From: Saprospiraceae bacterium | Lineage (GTDB): Bacteria > Bacteroidota > Bacteroidia > Chitinophagales > Saprospiraceae | Direction of reading: 5' to 3' | DNA length: 64,000 nucleotides | NCBI GenBank assembly: GCA_016710235.1 | Contig: JADJLG010000001.1 | Location: 671,501 to 735,500 of the forward strand | Part shown: in pieces, positions 1 to 10,411 of the stretch | How the letters are laid out: each line of letters begins with the position of its first letter | Position numbering within the stretch: the stretch's first letter is position 1 | Notes under the pieces: model-generated | Told to the model about the DNA's origin: nothing | The model's database searches: none | The model's input: the letters and a program-made list of their open reading frames with translations, nothing else | Made by a program: the position numbers and the translations under genes

Positions 1-792
1 CTTATTACCACTGAACTTCTCATTTTCTACGACTACCCCATCCAATGAAATATCACAAGAGTGGGCTGCGTCATCTTCACCTTTTCCTGCCATCCAAAAA
101 CGGATTTGAGCTTTTGGCACATTTGGTCCAATGAAAGCACCCGTAAAATTTATTGGCACTGTGAGGAAAGTGTTTTTCTCGGTGGCAAATCCCTGACCAG
201 CATCATACATTGGCGAACGTATAAATGAACCTGTTCCTATTGCCCTTTTTGAAATTGTATCTGAAAATACCTTCCTTTCTGTATTTGTGAAATATTCTTC
301 CTTAGGTACTGGAGCTGAAAGATCATTATTTATAGTAGAAATTCTAGCTGCTCCGGGGTTAGCACTCCAAGTGATAGTATAGCATGATTTTGAAGTAAAC
401 ATGCTATAATAAGGGTTAAATAAATCCGTCTGATCTTTGAACAGTGCATGATCGAGCTCACCTTGATTCTCCTGACCGAAAATCATAAAAAAATCTCCGG
501 GCTTCATGATCGCATCAGTTGAGGCCAAAACCGCAACTTCTTTTCCTAAATGGTAAATTCTGAATTGATTTGCAGGAATATTGTCAGCCGGTAAGCCTGA
601 AGCCACCATTTCCTCATATTTCAAGCGGTAAAATCCGTCTTTTGAAACATAAAATTTAAAATATGCCTGACCTGTCGTGATCCATTCGTTGCCATATAAA
701 GCAGAGCCATCGAATGTCATTTGAGCCTTCAGTTCAATTCCTGATACGACTGTAAATACAATAAAGCACCACAATGTGAGTTTCAACCTCAT
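1..792 (-). CDS. C25-like (gingipain/PorU2-type) exported protein, N-terminal part
   Basis: This open frame of 264 codons starts at an ATG at 792 and runs off the left edge without a stop. The N-terminus is a signal peptide (basic MRLK, hydrophobic core, cleavage near LKAQ). It is followed by a segment with motifs such as FKFYVSKDGFYRLKYEEM and a later FRIYHLGKEVAV, which resembles the N-terminal region of C25-family cysteine peptidases and PorU2-like T9SS sortases. The catalytic region would lie outside the window, so the activity is unproven. The presence of sprA and T9SS cargo in the window fits an outer-surface protein. A TAnnTTTG-like -7 box (TATGTTTG on the minus strand, 828-835) lies upstream, but I see no good -33 box. 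It could instead be a non-catalytic cell-surface protein with the same N-terminal fold. Confidence 0.6.
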   Translation of the reverse strand, partial: MRLKLTLWCFIVFTVVSGIELKAQMTFDGSALYGNEWITTGQAYFKFYVSKDGFYRLKYEEMVASGLPADNIPANQFRIYHLGKEVAVLASTDAIMKPGDFFMIFGQENQGELDHALFKDQTDLFNPYYSMFTSKSCYTITWSANPGAARISTINNDLSAPVPKEEYFTNTERKVFSDTISKRAIGTGSFIRSPMYDAGQGFATEKNTFLTVPINFTGAFIGPNVPKAQIRFWMAGKGEDDAAHSCDISLDGVVVENEKFSGNK

Positions 793-891
793 CGTCTTGA
801 GTTTTAAGTTTTTATCAAAATAAGGTACAAACATATTACATTTTTTTATAATATTTAAAAGATTATCGCAATATTTCTTTTCTTTGATGTC

Positions 892-1962
892 TTGGAAGTG
901 TTTTGGATACTGACCGGTCTCGTTTTCATCTTTATTTACTCCATTTATTGGTGGAAAGTATTTGACGGTATCACTCTTACTCAGCCTAAGGTTGATGTAG
1001 GCAAGGATATCAGTATTATCATACCAGTCAAAAATGGTATAAAACATTTAAAAACAAGTATAAACCAAATTTTGTTTCAAAATTATTCCAATTTCGAAGT
1101 CATTTATGTTGACGATCATTCCGTCGACGATAGTTTCGAGTATCTAAAAGGCTTCAAGGACAGATTTGAGCAACTAAGCTTACTTGAACTTGAAAGAAAC
1201 AATCACGGTAAAAAAGCTGCTTTGAACAAAGGGGTAGAAGCATCGAAATTTTCTTGGCTAGCATTAACGGATGTAGACTGCATCCCGAGCTCATCTAATT
1301 GGCTATACACTATGGCACAAAACGCAACTGAGTCCAAAAAAATTGTAATCGCATATGCCCCATATTCCAAAACTTCTGGTCTCTTAAATTTACTCATCCG
1401 ATTTGAATGCTGGATTAATGGAATGCAGTATTTAGGAGCCTGCGCCAATGGTTTCCCTTATATGGGAGTAGGGCGTAACTTATTTTATCATAAAAGCTTG
1501 TTTGACAGCAATAAGTTGCAACTCGATATTCCTTATGGTGATGATGATTTGTTCATCAAAAGTATTGCCCATAGATGTAATACGACCTATACTGTAGATC
1601 CCAACTCCTTCGTGTATACTGAAGGAGAAACCAGCTATCAACATTACATCCAGCAGAAATGGCGACATTATTCAACATCTCATCATTACTCCTTTTGGAT
1701 CAAAATTTACCTTCTTGGATTTTTTATTTCAATGGCAGGAAGTTTGAGCTTTGTGCTTTTAATTGGATTCAAATATGGGTTGATTTTGAGTATGTTCATT
1801 TATTTCATGAGATTACTCTTCATTCTACCTGTAGTGCGCAGAAAATCAGTACTTCTTCATGAACATGATTTATTTTTACTGTTCCCCCTTATGGAAATTG
1901 CTTATTTGATCCATCTTATCATCCAAATCCCATTATTCTGGAAAATCAAAAAGACTTGGTAA
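892..1962 (+). CDS. membrane-bound family 2 glycosyltransferase
   Basis: A protein of 356 residues. Residues 1-22 form a membrane anchor. A GT-A fold follows, with the nucleotide-sugar DD at 74-75 (VDDHS), the metal-binding DVD at 127-129, an acceptor-side GDDD at 216-219 and a QQKWRH motif at 254-259 that resembles the QxxRW of processive enzymes. Two or three transmembrane helices close the protein (about 272-350). It probably transfers sugar to a lipid or surface glycan at the inner membrane; donor and acceptor cannot be read from the sequence. The start is a TTG at 892. The frame is open back to a TAA at 856 with no ATG, so the true start is uncertain. The stop overlaps the start of rsmG by 7 bases, so the two are co-transcribed. 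Confidence 0.85.
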   Translation: MEVFWILTGLVFIFIYSIYWWKVFDGITLTQPKVDVGKDISIIIPVKNGIKHLKTSINQILFQNYSNFEVIYVDDHSVDDSFEYLKGFKDRFEQLSLLELERNNHGKKAALNKGVEASKFSWLALTDVDCIPSSSNWLYTMAQNATESKKIVIAYAPYSKTSGLLNLLIRFECWINGMQYLGACANGFPYMGVGRNLFYHKSLFDSNKLQLDIPYGDDDLFIKSIAHRCNTTYTVDPNSFVYTEGETSYQHYIQQKWRHYSTSHHYSFWIKIYLLGFFISMAGSLSFVLLIGFKYGLILSMFIYFMRLLFILPVVRRKSVLLHEHDLFLLFPLMEIAYLIHLIIQIPLFWKIKKTW

Positions 1963-2588
1963 AATCCATACTATTACAAATAGCACCCCAGCTCACAGAT
2001 GCTCAGTTCAATCAACTCCTCGCATTAATTCCTTTGTACCAGAGTTGGAATGAAAAAATAAATTTAATTTCGAGGAAGGATATGGATCATTTTGTAGTTC
2101 ATCATTTACTTCATTGCATTTCTCTCTTAAAATTTGTCCATTGGCCGGCCGGAATCAAGGTTTTAGACCTTGGGACAGGAGGAGGATTCCCTGCAATCCC
2201 ATTGGCGATATGCTTTCCCCAGGTAGAATTTACAGCAATAGATGGCACAGGTAAAAAAATTCTGGTCGTAAATGATATCATTAAAAACTTAAATCTTCCA
2301 AACATTACTGCTTTGCATCAACGAGCAGAAGATCATTCCGGTAGTTATACATTTGTAGTGAGCAGAGCAGTCGCAAGTATTGACAAGCTAATATCCTGGT
2401 CGAGACCATTGATTTCCCGGACCCAAAAATCTTCAATCCCCAACGGTTTATATTGCTATAAAGGCGGAAATCTCCATGGTGAACTTCAACTATTGCAAAA
2501 AGACAGTTACCACGAATTATATCAACTATCAGATATTTTACCTCAAGAGTATTTTCTAGACAAAAAAATTGTCTACGTCCAAATCTAA
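1956..2588 (+). CDS. rsmG: 16S rRNA (guanine527-N7)-methyltransferase RsmG
   Basis: A protein of 210 residues, the family's usual length. It has the Rossmann SAM-binding motif VLDLGTGGGFPAIPLA (about 69-84), the preceding WNEKINLISRKD segment typical of RsmG, and the VVSRAVASIDKL motif. RsmG methylates N7 of G527 in 16S rRNA in the cytoplasm. The start is a TTG at 1956 that overlaps the 3' end of the upstream glycosyltransferase gene, which implies translational coupling. There is no ATG near the N-terminus, and the first alignable residues follow this codon directly. Confidence 0.93.
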   Translation: MVKSILLQIAPQLTDAQFNQLLALIPLYQSWNEKINLISRKDMDHFVVHHLLHCISLLKFVHWPAGIKVLDLGTGGGFPAIPLAICFPQVEFTAIDGTGKKILVVNDIIKNLNLPNITALHQRAEDHSGSYTFVVSRAVASIDKLISWSRPLISRTQKSSIPNGLYCYKGGNLHGELQLLQKDSYHELYQLSDILPQEYFLDKKIVYVQI

Positions 2589-2949
2589 TTTCTTTAACCG
2601 AGAATTTTTTTTGGGGATCGTGACAAAATCAAATTTGCAATAAAATAATGAGACTCAAAGAGCCCGAATGGATTCACACAATGAAAATGGAGTAAACGAT
2701 TTCACTTGATGATGAAGGAACCCTGCTCACCATTTCCAGACCATGGTATTTGCTTTTTACTGAGAAAACTTTTATTCTCTTACATTTCATTTTGATCCAT
2801 CAAGATGGACCAAAATATTTCTATACCTTGCTTATTTTGAAAGCAATCTATTTTTACGTATAAAGATTTGCACAGATCCAATATTTTGAATTCAAATTGG
2901 TGTGCATTAGATTTCCAAAGCAATATTTGGTTTAGAATCAATTTCTTCT
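2589..2949. other. intergenic region between convergent rsmG and sprA
   Basis: These 361 bases separate two converging genes. I see no open frame of convincing composition, no RNA gene and no strong GC-rich hairpin with a T tract. It probably holds only the 3' untranslated ends of rsmG and sprA. Confidence 0.5.
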
Positions 2950-5900
2950 TTAGTTCAAAAGAAATTGAATAGCTATTCCTCCACTTGCATTCACCGATTT
3001 GTAAGCGTTTGTACTATAAGGAATATTTTTCCTATAGTCAAAAAATAATCTTGCGTTCAAACTCTTGTTGATATTGTACAGAATGTTTGGAGCAAAGGAG
3101 ATTTGCTTCGAACCATTATTTGTCACCCCCTGTACTCCCAAATCCAGCACTGAAGTTCTGGAAATATTGTCTCTTATCCCAAAATCTAAAGTGAACTGCA
3201 AATCATTTCCCTTAGGTTTTGTGACATTAGCGGATGGAGCATTTGGATCTCCCACTTTCTTTTTAATCTTTTTTGCAGTCCTTTTTATTTTCTCTACACC
3301 TGGAATGAAAGGCAAATAAACATTCTTCATGGTATAGCCTGCTTTAAAAATCAAATCAGTAGAATTTCTTTCCTCCAATCGTCCATCATTATTTCCATAA
3401 AGCGATAGAGTTCTTGATTTTCCATAATCAAAACCCAATTCAATGCCACTTTTAGTTTTAACATTAATACCAATCAATGGGCCAAATTTTTCATCAATTA
3501 TGACATTAGCAATTTCCAACTTTGCATAATAAGAAGCATTTGCTTCGCTCGTTTTGCGCTTGATAGGAATCCCTTGATTGTCTTCTTTGTAGTCTAGACT
3601 TGTTTTATAATTTGATACAGAAAGTTTATTCGAATAGGAATGTCTGATTGATAAATCCTGGAATATATTCTTCAATCCTTTCAACTTTGTTAGACCATTA
3701 TAGCTAATTTGCCAATTTGGCAATGGCAATGAATTCAACACGTTCAGCTTGACTTTATTCGGATCTGTATTGGTATATGCAGATAAAAATGCCGGAATTA
3801 TTACATCTTGGTGATCACCAGAAAAACCATCAATATATGCTGGTGCATTTGGATTTGGTGTTGTGATATTATAAATCGCACCCAATCTTTGTGAAATCAC
3901 TGTACGTCGCTCAGAAAAAGTGTTAAAAAGTCCATCAATATCATTATTGAATAAAGTATTCAATGATATAAATGAAATAGTATACTGCCCAGTTTCATAT
4001 GGAGTAAAATGAAAGAATCCTGTGTCTTGCAAATTCGAAGGGTTTGGACCAAATCTGAACGCCTCAGAATAATCATTTGTACGGTTTCGATCTAGACTAA
4101 TATCAATATTAAAATCCCTGAATGGCTCAAGTTTCATCTTAGAACCAAAGGTCTTCACTTCCCTCTGCAATACTTCTTTGTTTTGACAATAATTATCGCT
4201 GATTACGCCGCGATCTGCCAATTTATTTAGAAAATCGCCGGAAAGTTTAGGTTGAATTCCAGCAACAAAACTCCATCCCGGATTTGTAAATTTCTGATCC
4301 ATACCCAGAATATTTGTATACTCGAGGTAACCCGGAACAACTGTTGTTTTGTTTTGTGTATAATTCAATTGGATTCTCCTCAGGATCAAGAGTGGTCTCA
4401 GGGCAATTTTCTCTCCTATTGAGACATTGCGCTCTTTCTTTTCTTTTTCTTTCTTGTTTTTTTTGTCATCATCCTTTTTGTCTGTTTTTTGATTGGATTG
4501 ATTTGACTTACGGACGGATGGCCTTGATCTTTGAGACCCTTCTCCATTTATCTTTCTGAGATATGATGACTTATTATATAGATTAGAAAAATTCAATTCA
4601 CCATTGAGAGTAATATTTTGCCCGTTTCCGATTACGCTTCCTATTGAATCGATAACCAATAAAGATCCGGCAGACCAATTGTAATTTGCAGTGTATTGTG
4701 CTCGTGCTGTAACCCAATCCAATGCAGGAATCAACCTCGTAGGCAGATTGTAAGATGCAGTAAAATTGTGTTTGTACTCTTTAGTCCGTCCAAATTTTCC
4801 CAATTGATCCCATAGATAAGCAGTTCTCTTATTATCATCCACTCTCGCTCTGGTGATCGGATCGACATCTGAGCCCACTAATGGGTCGTATGTTATCTGA
4901 TCTATAGTCGCTTCATTGCTTGCATTGAAACTAAACTTTATTGATCTGGTCAAATCCCAGTTCAAAGTATAATCTCTGTTCCATCCAAACCTTGTATCCT
5001 CCCAGGTCGAATAACGAGGATCTGCATATCGATAGGTCCTGATTGCATACTTTCTGTCTAAATTATTTCGTACCGATATACTGTTTGGAATCAAGTTGAA
5101 GTTGATTTCTTTAATAAATTTCAGAGAATTTGAATTCACCACTTTTTTGAAAGGTTCGATATAAAGTGGGTTCATGCTGTAATTGTAATCCAGGCTACCC
5201 TGTTGATTTTTTTGCTCCTCATTTGCCACAATGGGATTTGATTTTTTAGCATGAGATTGCTGATAACTCAAACCAAAATTCTCTATATCCCAAGGCATTG
5301 GTTTTTTAGAACCTGTCCTTTCCTTTCGCACATTATTTAAGGCAAAACTAGTGATCCTTGCTCTGTCAATTGCTCTGTCTTTGATGGAGTCGCGCTCAGT
5401 GGAATTTCTGGCCTGGTCGATTTTGTCTTTTAATTTGACATCTGTATCAATTGGATCATACAAAGGGGTTTTAACCGCATTGGATACCTGTAATGAAAGA
5501 GGTACACGGAGTCCGGATTTCTTAGGTAAAAATTTACCAAGCTCCAAATTTGTAGTAGCATCATATTGTACAACTTCTTCAATAGCTCTGTCTTCCAATT
5601 TTTGATCCAATCCTCCCCATCCTACTGAACTGTAATTTCCTGCCAAACTTATATTTCCCAAATCCGAAAGTGTGAGTTCGCCCCTAGCCAATGCAGCAAA
5701 TCCACCTTTCTCTTCCAATCCTGTAAGTCTGAACTCATTCACCCATACTTCGATATCGCTTATGATATTCTGGGTTTCATTTTTAAATCCAATAAGTGCG
5801 CCTCTTACCAAGCCAAGGGTTGGATTTCCTTTGATCTTTACTACATGTTCAGGGTTTGCCGGATCAGAGATGACATATTCCTGATCAAAAGGAATATTGA

Positions 5901-8900
5901 GTTTATTTCTTTCATTCTTTAAATCCACCAAAAGTGATAAAGGAAAGTCAAAACTATTCTCACTTAACCAAATTGAATCTTTCAATGAAACACTTACGGC
6001 ATCCGGTGTTGACATGCGAAGAGGTATCTCGTATTCGTAATAGTTGTTTGTAAAGTCTTTGCCAAGTCTCAAAAAGATTTTTGTATCACCTTTATTAATT
6101 TGAGTACTGGATTCAGCATGCACAAACATTTTGAGCTTTTCATATCTGCGCATATCCAAATCAAGGATCTTATACACTGATTGCTCACATTTAGGGTATA
6201 GATTTTCCTTTCTCAACAGTAGAGAAGCCTCATTCACTTCCAGGTTGGAATATTGGCCGCTGTACAATTTTTCACGCTGAATTCCAGGTGGAGAAAGATA
6301 ATGAAATGGAAGTTTATTTGAATTTTCTTCTATATCGACTTTATCTACAATAAGTGGATATTTGTCAATAAAATCTTCACATACATTTGTACTATATCTT
6401 CTCCACGTATTTCGACCTAATTGTAGCTTAATCATACGAAAAGTCACTTGCTCAGTAAATCCTGCAAAAGCTACCCTGATTGCTTGAATCGACCGAAAAT
6501 CCTGTATTTCGCCAATTTTTTTGTCACTTTCATTGATTGGAATCCTAAAACGATACCAAACTTCATCACCTCCAGTCCTCTGGACTATTCTTTCTTGGGT
6601 GATCCTATTATTTGGATCATTTGGGTCATAGGCTATTTTATTATCTGAAGTTTTCTTGAGCGGAATAGTATAATTAAAATAGGACTCCAGTTCATTGAGC
6701 GATTTATCTGAATTGATATCCTCTTGATCCGGATTCAGGGAATAAGCCGTGGAAGCAATTGCATTAGCACTTTCCTGAGTGCCGCCATTTCCTTCTGGCA
6801 TATTATAACGTTTGTATCGCTCCAAGACGGTAGCTCCATTGCTTTGAAACTTGGAGTCTCGGTATGACACATAATCATCATTTGAAGGATCTGCTGCCAC
6901 GAGTGTGTACTTATCAGTAGCAAGTGATTGTGACAATACATCAAGGTAATCTTTGAAAAAACTCTTTTCGTCTTTTTCATTTTCAGCGTAAAATGTATTC
7001 AGTCCGTCATATCCAATATCTTGCTTTGATCGTTCAGAAATATCAAAACCATTGACTATCGGAGGAAATTTTGAAATCTTGCCATAGACAGTTTGTTCAG
7101 TCGGTACTTTTTGACTTGTTGTCGGAAGACCATTCTCGAATTGTTGTTTGCCATCTTTAAATATATCTTCAGAAAAAGATCCCAATTGAATATACATGTT
7201 TCCATCACTCGTAACTGGAGATTGATTGTATTTTTGCATAAATGGGTTGAGCAACCAGAAATCAATATATTCCACATTTGCTGCTTCAAAGTCATTTGTG
7301 CTCAATTTTGACATGATCCCCGCCCATCTCGTTTGTGGCTCTAATAGATTATTTTGATTGTCGACGCCTGCTGTACGGAATGCTCCAGCTTGAATACCGC
7401 CTGGAATATCATAATTATACGGCCCCTTTTCACGAGGATAATAGGTTAAATCAAATGTGATTTCTGGAGTGTAACCCGGTGGTATGCTCCGACTTGGAAA
7501 AATTTCTTTTTCCTGAACTGCTCTGGTGTAAGTTGCACTGGCATCCGGAGCTCCCTGGCGACTGTATTCATCAATCCTATACCAGCTAAGTAACGCTCGG
7601 TTTGATGACCCAAAAAGAGTATTAAATGCGCTATCATCCTCAGAAAATGAAGGTTCATTGTCTATACCTTGTGGCTTAGAAGCCAATACCCATTGCGTCA
7701 CATTGTAGTGTAATCCAATCCCACTGGAACTACCTTCGAAATCATCAATATAAATCACTCCTCCTTCACTACCAGTTTGATTAATGGCCCTTGAATGACC
7801 AGGTTTCAGATAAGCACCCTCTGCCTGAAGCGACCACTTGGAAGGTTCTTTCGTGCTATAAAATGGCAATTTGTCCAACACTCGAGTCATCCATGGAGCG
7901 TCTTTTGATAGTCCAAAGTCCAATCCAAAGATTCTGTTGTTGATTGGATCTTCTCCAATATTGACTTTCTGAGTGAATGGTCTTTCAAACAGGTGCATAT
8001 AAGTACCACCAATATAGAAGTCCTTCCTTTTGGAATACTCAGCTCTGAATCCCAACAAAGTTTTAGTCTGAAAACTATACAATGAGTTGTCTTCAAAGTT
8101 TACATTGATAGGCACTCCGGAAGACAGATAAGCTTCATTGAGAATTGTGATTTTCCCTAAATTCCTGTCAAAGGTATAATCTCTACCTTCCACTAATGGT
8201 AAAGATCCAGCTGTCACTGTAACCTTAGAGTTCGGATCCAGATTGACTGCCCGAAGGTTTATTTCATTAGATTTTCCTGATTTAAATTTTCCTTTTAGCA
8301 AAAATTGATTTGCAGTAAGATTGCTCCTCGCTATTGTGACTGAAGTATCATAAAGTTCTGGATAACTGTATTTCTCCACGATCTTGTCTATTACCGCAGG
8401 ATCACTGATAACCCTGGTCATTTCTAGTAATGGTTTCAGCGAGTTACCAAAGGGTTCTAGCACCGGAAAAATGACATTCCCATTTACCGGGATGATAGTC
8501 TGACCTTGAACGAAATCAAAGACTCCATCAGGTTGAGGATCTTTGGTTTGGTTGAGAAAGTCCAACCTGAATAAATTAAGCAATGGATAACCTTCGAGTT
8601 CCTCGATGTATCGCTTTTGCTTGCCATCTTGAGCTTCGTAATAAATGTCAAAACTAAAATTGTCTTCACTCAAATTGTATCCGCCGATCGAATACACATT
8701 CTTCATCATCAAATCATAGTTTACACTGTTGGTACTTTGATTTGAAGACTTGAGCATCTTTGTAAAAAGCACCCTGTAGTTGGTACTGTCAGATTTAATC
8801 TCAGAAGAAAACTCACCAACTTTATATTGGATGTCGGTAAATATATCTTTGACCTGCCCTGCATAAGTGTATTGATATGAAACTGCGAGCACTTGATTTG

Positions 8901-10323
8901 GCCGAGGTTTGATTCTTAATGAGATGAATCCAAGGTCCGGATTAAAAGTATATTCATTACTGCTGAGTCGTTTTGCTCTCACTTTATCAAAATCTCTTCC
9001 TTGCTTGAGTCCAAGCTTAGTTAATGCTCTGGTAGCTTCTGACAATTCTCTGATTTCTTTAGGACCTTTAAGGATCACATCTGACATCAGATTGGATTCG
9101 TTCGTATAAAGTTGTGTTCCATGTGCATCTACAGGCACACCACTTGGCTTTGTGAATTGGCCCGGATTCTCATAATCCCATCTGCCATTGGTTGGTGTCC
9201 CGAGATCGGTAAGCGCTATGATATCCCGAAAGTCCAATTCTCTGGAATTTGGAGCATCATCTGTCAACCAAACTTCGAGATTTTTGATTTTAAACTTACT
9301 TGTGACCTCCGGTAAGTTTTTGAGATTTTCTTCGTAGGAATTCCTAAAATAGTCATTGAGAAAAAAGTGTCTGTTTTCATCGTATTGATCAGGTCGGATT
9401 TCATACTCCTGGACAACACTTCCCCCTTGTATCTTGATACTCTCCTGTTTTGATTTCTGTTGTGAAACAAGTCCTGTCAACTTCAAATGTCCAAACTGCC
9501 AATCGGTTTTAAAACCAAATAAGTTCTGTGATCCCTGGATAAGATTAGATTTCAATGGCATACTCACATTCCCCGCTTCGATTTTCTTAATGATGTCATC
9601 TTCTGAAAACTTTTGGGAATCGTATTCCAATTTCAGTTTATTTTCAAAACCAAAGGTGGCTTGAGTGTTGTAATTTGTATTGAGTTTCAATTTGTCTCCA
9701 ACGCTACCTTGAACATCGAGTTGGATATCAGGATCAAAAAGTGGTCCCCATTGGGTTTTCTGAGCCTCTGTAATACTTGGGTTATCGTTAAAACTGTAGT
9801 ATCCTCCCAGAGATAATCCTACCGAACCAACAGGCTTTATTTCCACTCCAAGTCCACCAAAAATTCTGTCTGCAAGATTCCGTTGGATATTGACCTTGGT
9901 AATTGGATCAATGGCACCAGAGATACTACGTTTTGCTGAAGAAATACCTGCAAGGTTCTTCAAAAACTCGTCATCTTCTTCCTTTGTTCTATACTCCATG
10001 TATTCATCAGGAGTCATGTAAGTAGGCGGCTTGTAATAATCTGAACCAATCTTTTCAGTTATTTTATAAAGTCCGGACTCCGGATCATATTCCACTTCCC
10101 GTTCGACCGACTTAGGATCTTTCAAATCAAATGGATTATCTTTTTTGTCAATATCTCTGATAATGATCCGGCCCGCATCAGGGGTTGTATCCAAAACGGA
10201 AAAGCTCCCATCTTTAACAAACGATGGATACTCTGGCACCTCATGCCCACCAGCATAAGAAAAATCACAAAAACTCCATAATAGAATTAGAAATATTGTA
10301 ACAGCTGAAAATTTCTTACTCAT
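2950..10323 (-). CDS. sprA: T9SS outer-membrane translocon SprA (Sov)
   Basis: A giant protein of 2457 residues counted from the ATG at 10323. A TTG five codons upstream is possible, but it would put residues before a good signal peptide (MSKKFSAVTIF, cleaved near SYAGG). The length and sequence match SprA/Sov, the about 36-strand beta-barrel through which T9SS cargo crosses the outer membrane. Long stretches of aromatic and alternating polar residues are consistent with barrel strands, and the C-terminus ends in a strand-like segment (AIQFLLN). A charged, Lys/Asp/Glu-rich run of low complexity lies near residue 1950. ruvA lies directly upstream on the same strand, 88 bases away; ruvA-sprA is a conserved pairing in Bacteroidota. 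The T9SS substrates in this window (28.7 kb and 53.5 kb) would use this channel. Confidence 0.95.
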   Translation of the reverse strand: MSKKFSAVTIFLILLWSFCDFSYAGGHEVPEYPSFVKDGSFSVLDTTPDAGRIIIRDIDKKDNPFDLKDPKSVEREVEYDPESGLYKITEKIGSDYYKPPTYMTPDEYMEYRTKEEDDEFLKNLAGISSAKRSISGAIDPITKVNIQRNLADRIFGGLGVEIKPVGSVGLSLGGYYSFNDNPSITEAQKTQWGPLFDPDIQLDVQGSVGDKLKLNTNYNTQATFGFENKLKLEYDSQKFSEDDIIKKIEAGNVSMPLKSNLIQGSQNLFGFKTDWQFGHLKLTGLVSQQKSKQESIKIQGGSVVQEYEIRPDQYDENRHFFLNDYFRNSYEENLKNLPEVTSKFKIKNLEVWLTDDAPNSRELDFRDIIALTDLGTPTNGRWDYENPGQFTKPSGVPVDAHGTQLYTNESNLMSDVILKGPKEIRELSEATRALTKLGLKQGRDFDKVRAKRLSSNEYTFNPDLGFISLRIKPRPNQVLAVSYQYTYAGQVKDIFTDIQYKVGEFSSEIKSDSTNYRVLFTKMLKSSNQSTNSVNYDLMMKNVYSIGGYNLSEDNFSFDIYYEAQDGKQKRYIEELEGYPLLNLFRLDFLNQTKDPQPDGVFDFVQGQTIIPVNGNVIFPVLEPFGNSLKPLLEMTRVISDPAVIDKIVEKYSYPELYDTSVTIARSNLTANQFLLKGKFKSGKSNEINLRAVNLDPNSKVTVTAGSLPLVEGRDYTFDRNLGKITILNEAYLSSGVPINVNFEDNSLYSFQTKTLLGFRAEYSKRKDFYIGGTYMHLFERPFTQKVNIGEDPINNRIFGLDFGLSKDAPWMTRVLDKLPFYSTKEPSKWSLQAEGAYLKPGHSRAINQTGSEGGVIYIDDFEGSSSGIGLHYNVTQWVLASKPQGIDNEPSFSEDDSAFNTLFGSSNRALLSWYRIDEYSRQGAPDASATYTRAVQEKEIFPSRSIPPGYTPEITFDLTYYPREKGPYNYDIPGGIQAGAFRTAGVDNQNNLLEPQTRWAGIMSKLSTNDFEAANVEYIDFWLLNPFMQKYNQSPVTSDGNMYIQLGSFSEDIFKDGKQQFENGLPTTSQKVPTEQTVYGKISKFPPIVNGFDISERSKQDIGYDGLNTFYAENEKDEKSFFKDYLDVLSQSLATDKYTLVAADPSNDDYVSYRDSKFQSNGATVLERYKRYNMPEGNGGTQESANAIASTAYSLNPDQEDINSDKSLNELESYFNYTIPLKKTSDNKIAYDPNDPNNRITQERIVQRTGGDEVWYRFRIPINESDKKIGEIQDFRSIQAIRVAFAGFTEQVTFRMIKLQLGRNTWRRYSTNVCEDFIDKYPLIVDKVDIEENSNKLPFHYLSPPGIQREKLYSGQYSNLEVNEASLLLRKENLYPKCEQSVYKILDLDMRRYEKLKMFVHAESSTQINKGDTKIFLRLGKDFTNNYYEYEIPLRMSTPDAVSVSLKDSIWLSENSFDFPLSLLVDLKNERNKLNIPFDQEYVISDPANPEHVVKIKGNPTLGLVRGALIGFKNETQNIISDIEVWVNEFRLTGLEEKGGFAALARGELTLSDLGNISLAGNYSSVGWGGLDQKLEDRAIEEVVQYDATTNLELGKFLPKKSGLRVPLSLQVSNAVKTPLYDPIDTDVKLKDKIDQARNSTERDSIKDRAIDRARITSFALNNVRKERTGSKKPMPWDIENFGLSYQQSHAKKSNPIVANEEQKNQQGSLDYNYSMNPLYIEPFKKVVNSNSLKFIKEINFNLIPNSISVRNNLDRKYAIRTYRYADPRYSTWEDTRFGWNRDYTLNWDLTRSIKFSFNASNEATIDQITYDPLVGSDVDPITRARVDDNKRTAYLWDQLGKFGRTKEYKHNFTASYNLPTRLIPALDWVTARAQYTANYNWSAGSLLVIDSIGSVIGNGQNITLNGELNFSNLYNKSSYLRKINGEGSQRSRPSVRKSNQSNQKTDKKDDDKKNKKEKEKKERNVSIGEKIALRPLLILRRIQLNYTQNKTTVVPGYLEYTNILGMDQKFTNPGWSFVAGIQPKLSGDFLNKLADRGVISDNYCQNKEVLQREVKTFGSKMKLEPFRDFNIDISLDRNRTNDYSEAFRFGPNPSNLQDTGFFHFTPYETGQYTISFISLNTLFNNDIDGLFNTFSERRTVISQRLGAIYNITTPNPNAPAYIDGFSGDHQDVIIPAFLSAYTNTDPNKVKLNVLNSLPLPNWQISYNGLTKLKGLKNIFQDLSIRHSYSNKLSVSNYKTSLDYKEDNQGIPIKRKTSEANASYYAKLEIANVIIDEKFGPLIGINVKTKSGIELGFDYGKSRTLSLYGNNDGRLEERNSTDLIFKAGYTMKNVYLPFIPGVEKIKRTAKKIKKKVGDPNAPSANVTKPKGNDLQFTLDFGIRDNISRTSVLDLGVQGVTNNGSKQISFAPNILYNINKSLNARLFFDYRKNIPYSTNAYKSVNASGGIAIQFLLN

Positions 10324-10411
10324 ACATCTCAAAATCAAAATCTAACGGTTTTGGTAAAAAAGCATCTCATGATAACGATATTCTGGACATTTAGGTATAA
10401 TGTAAGCGGAA

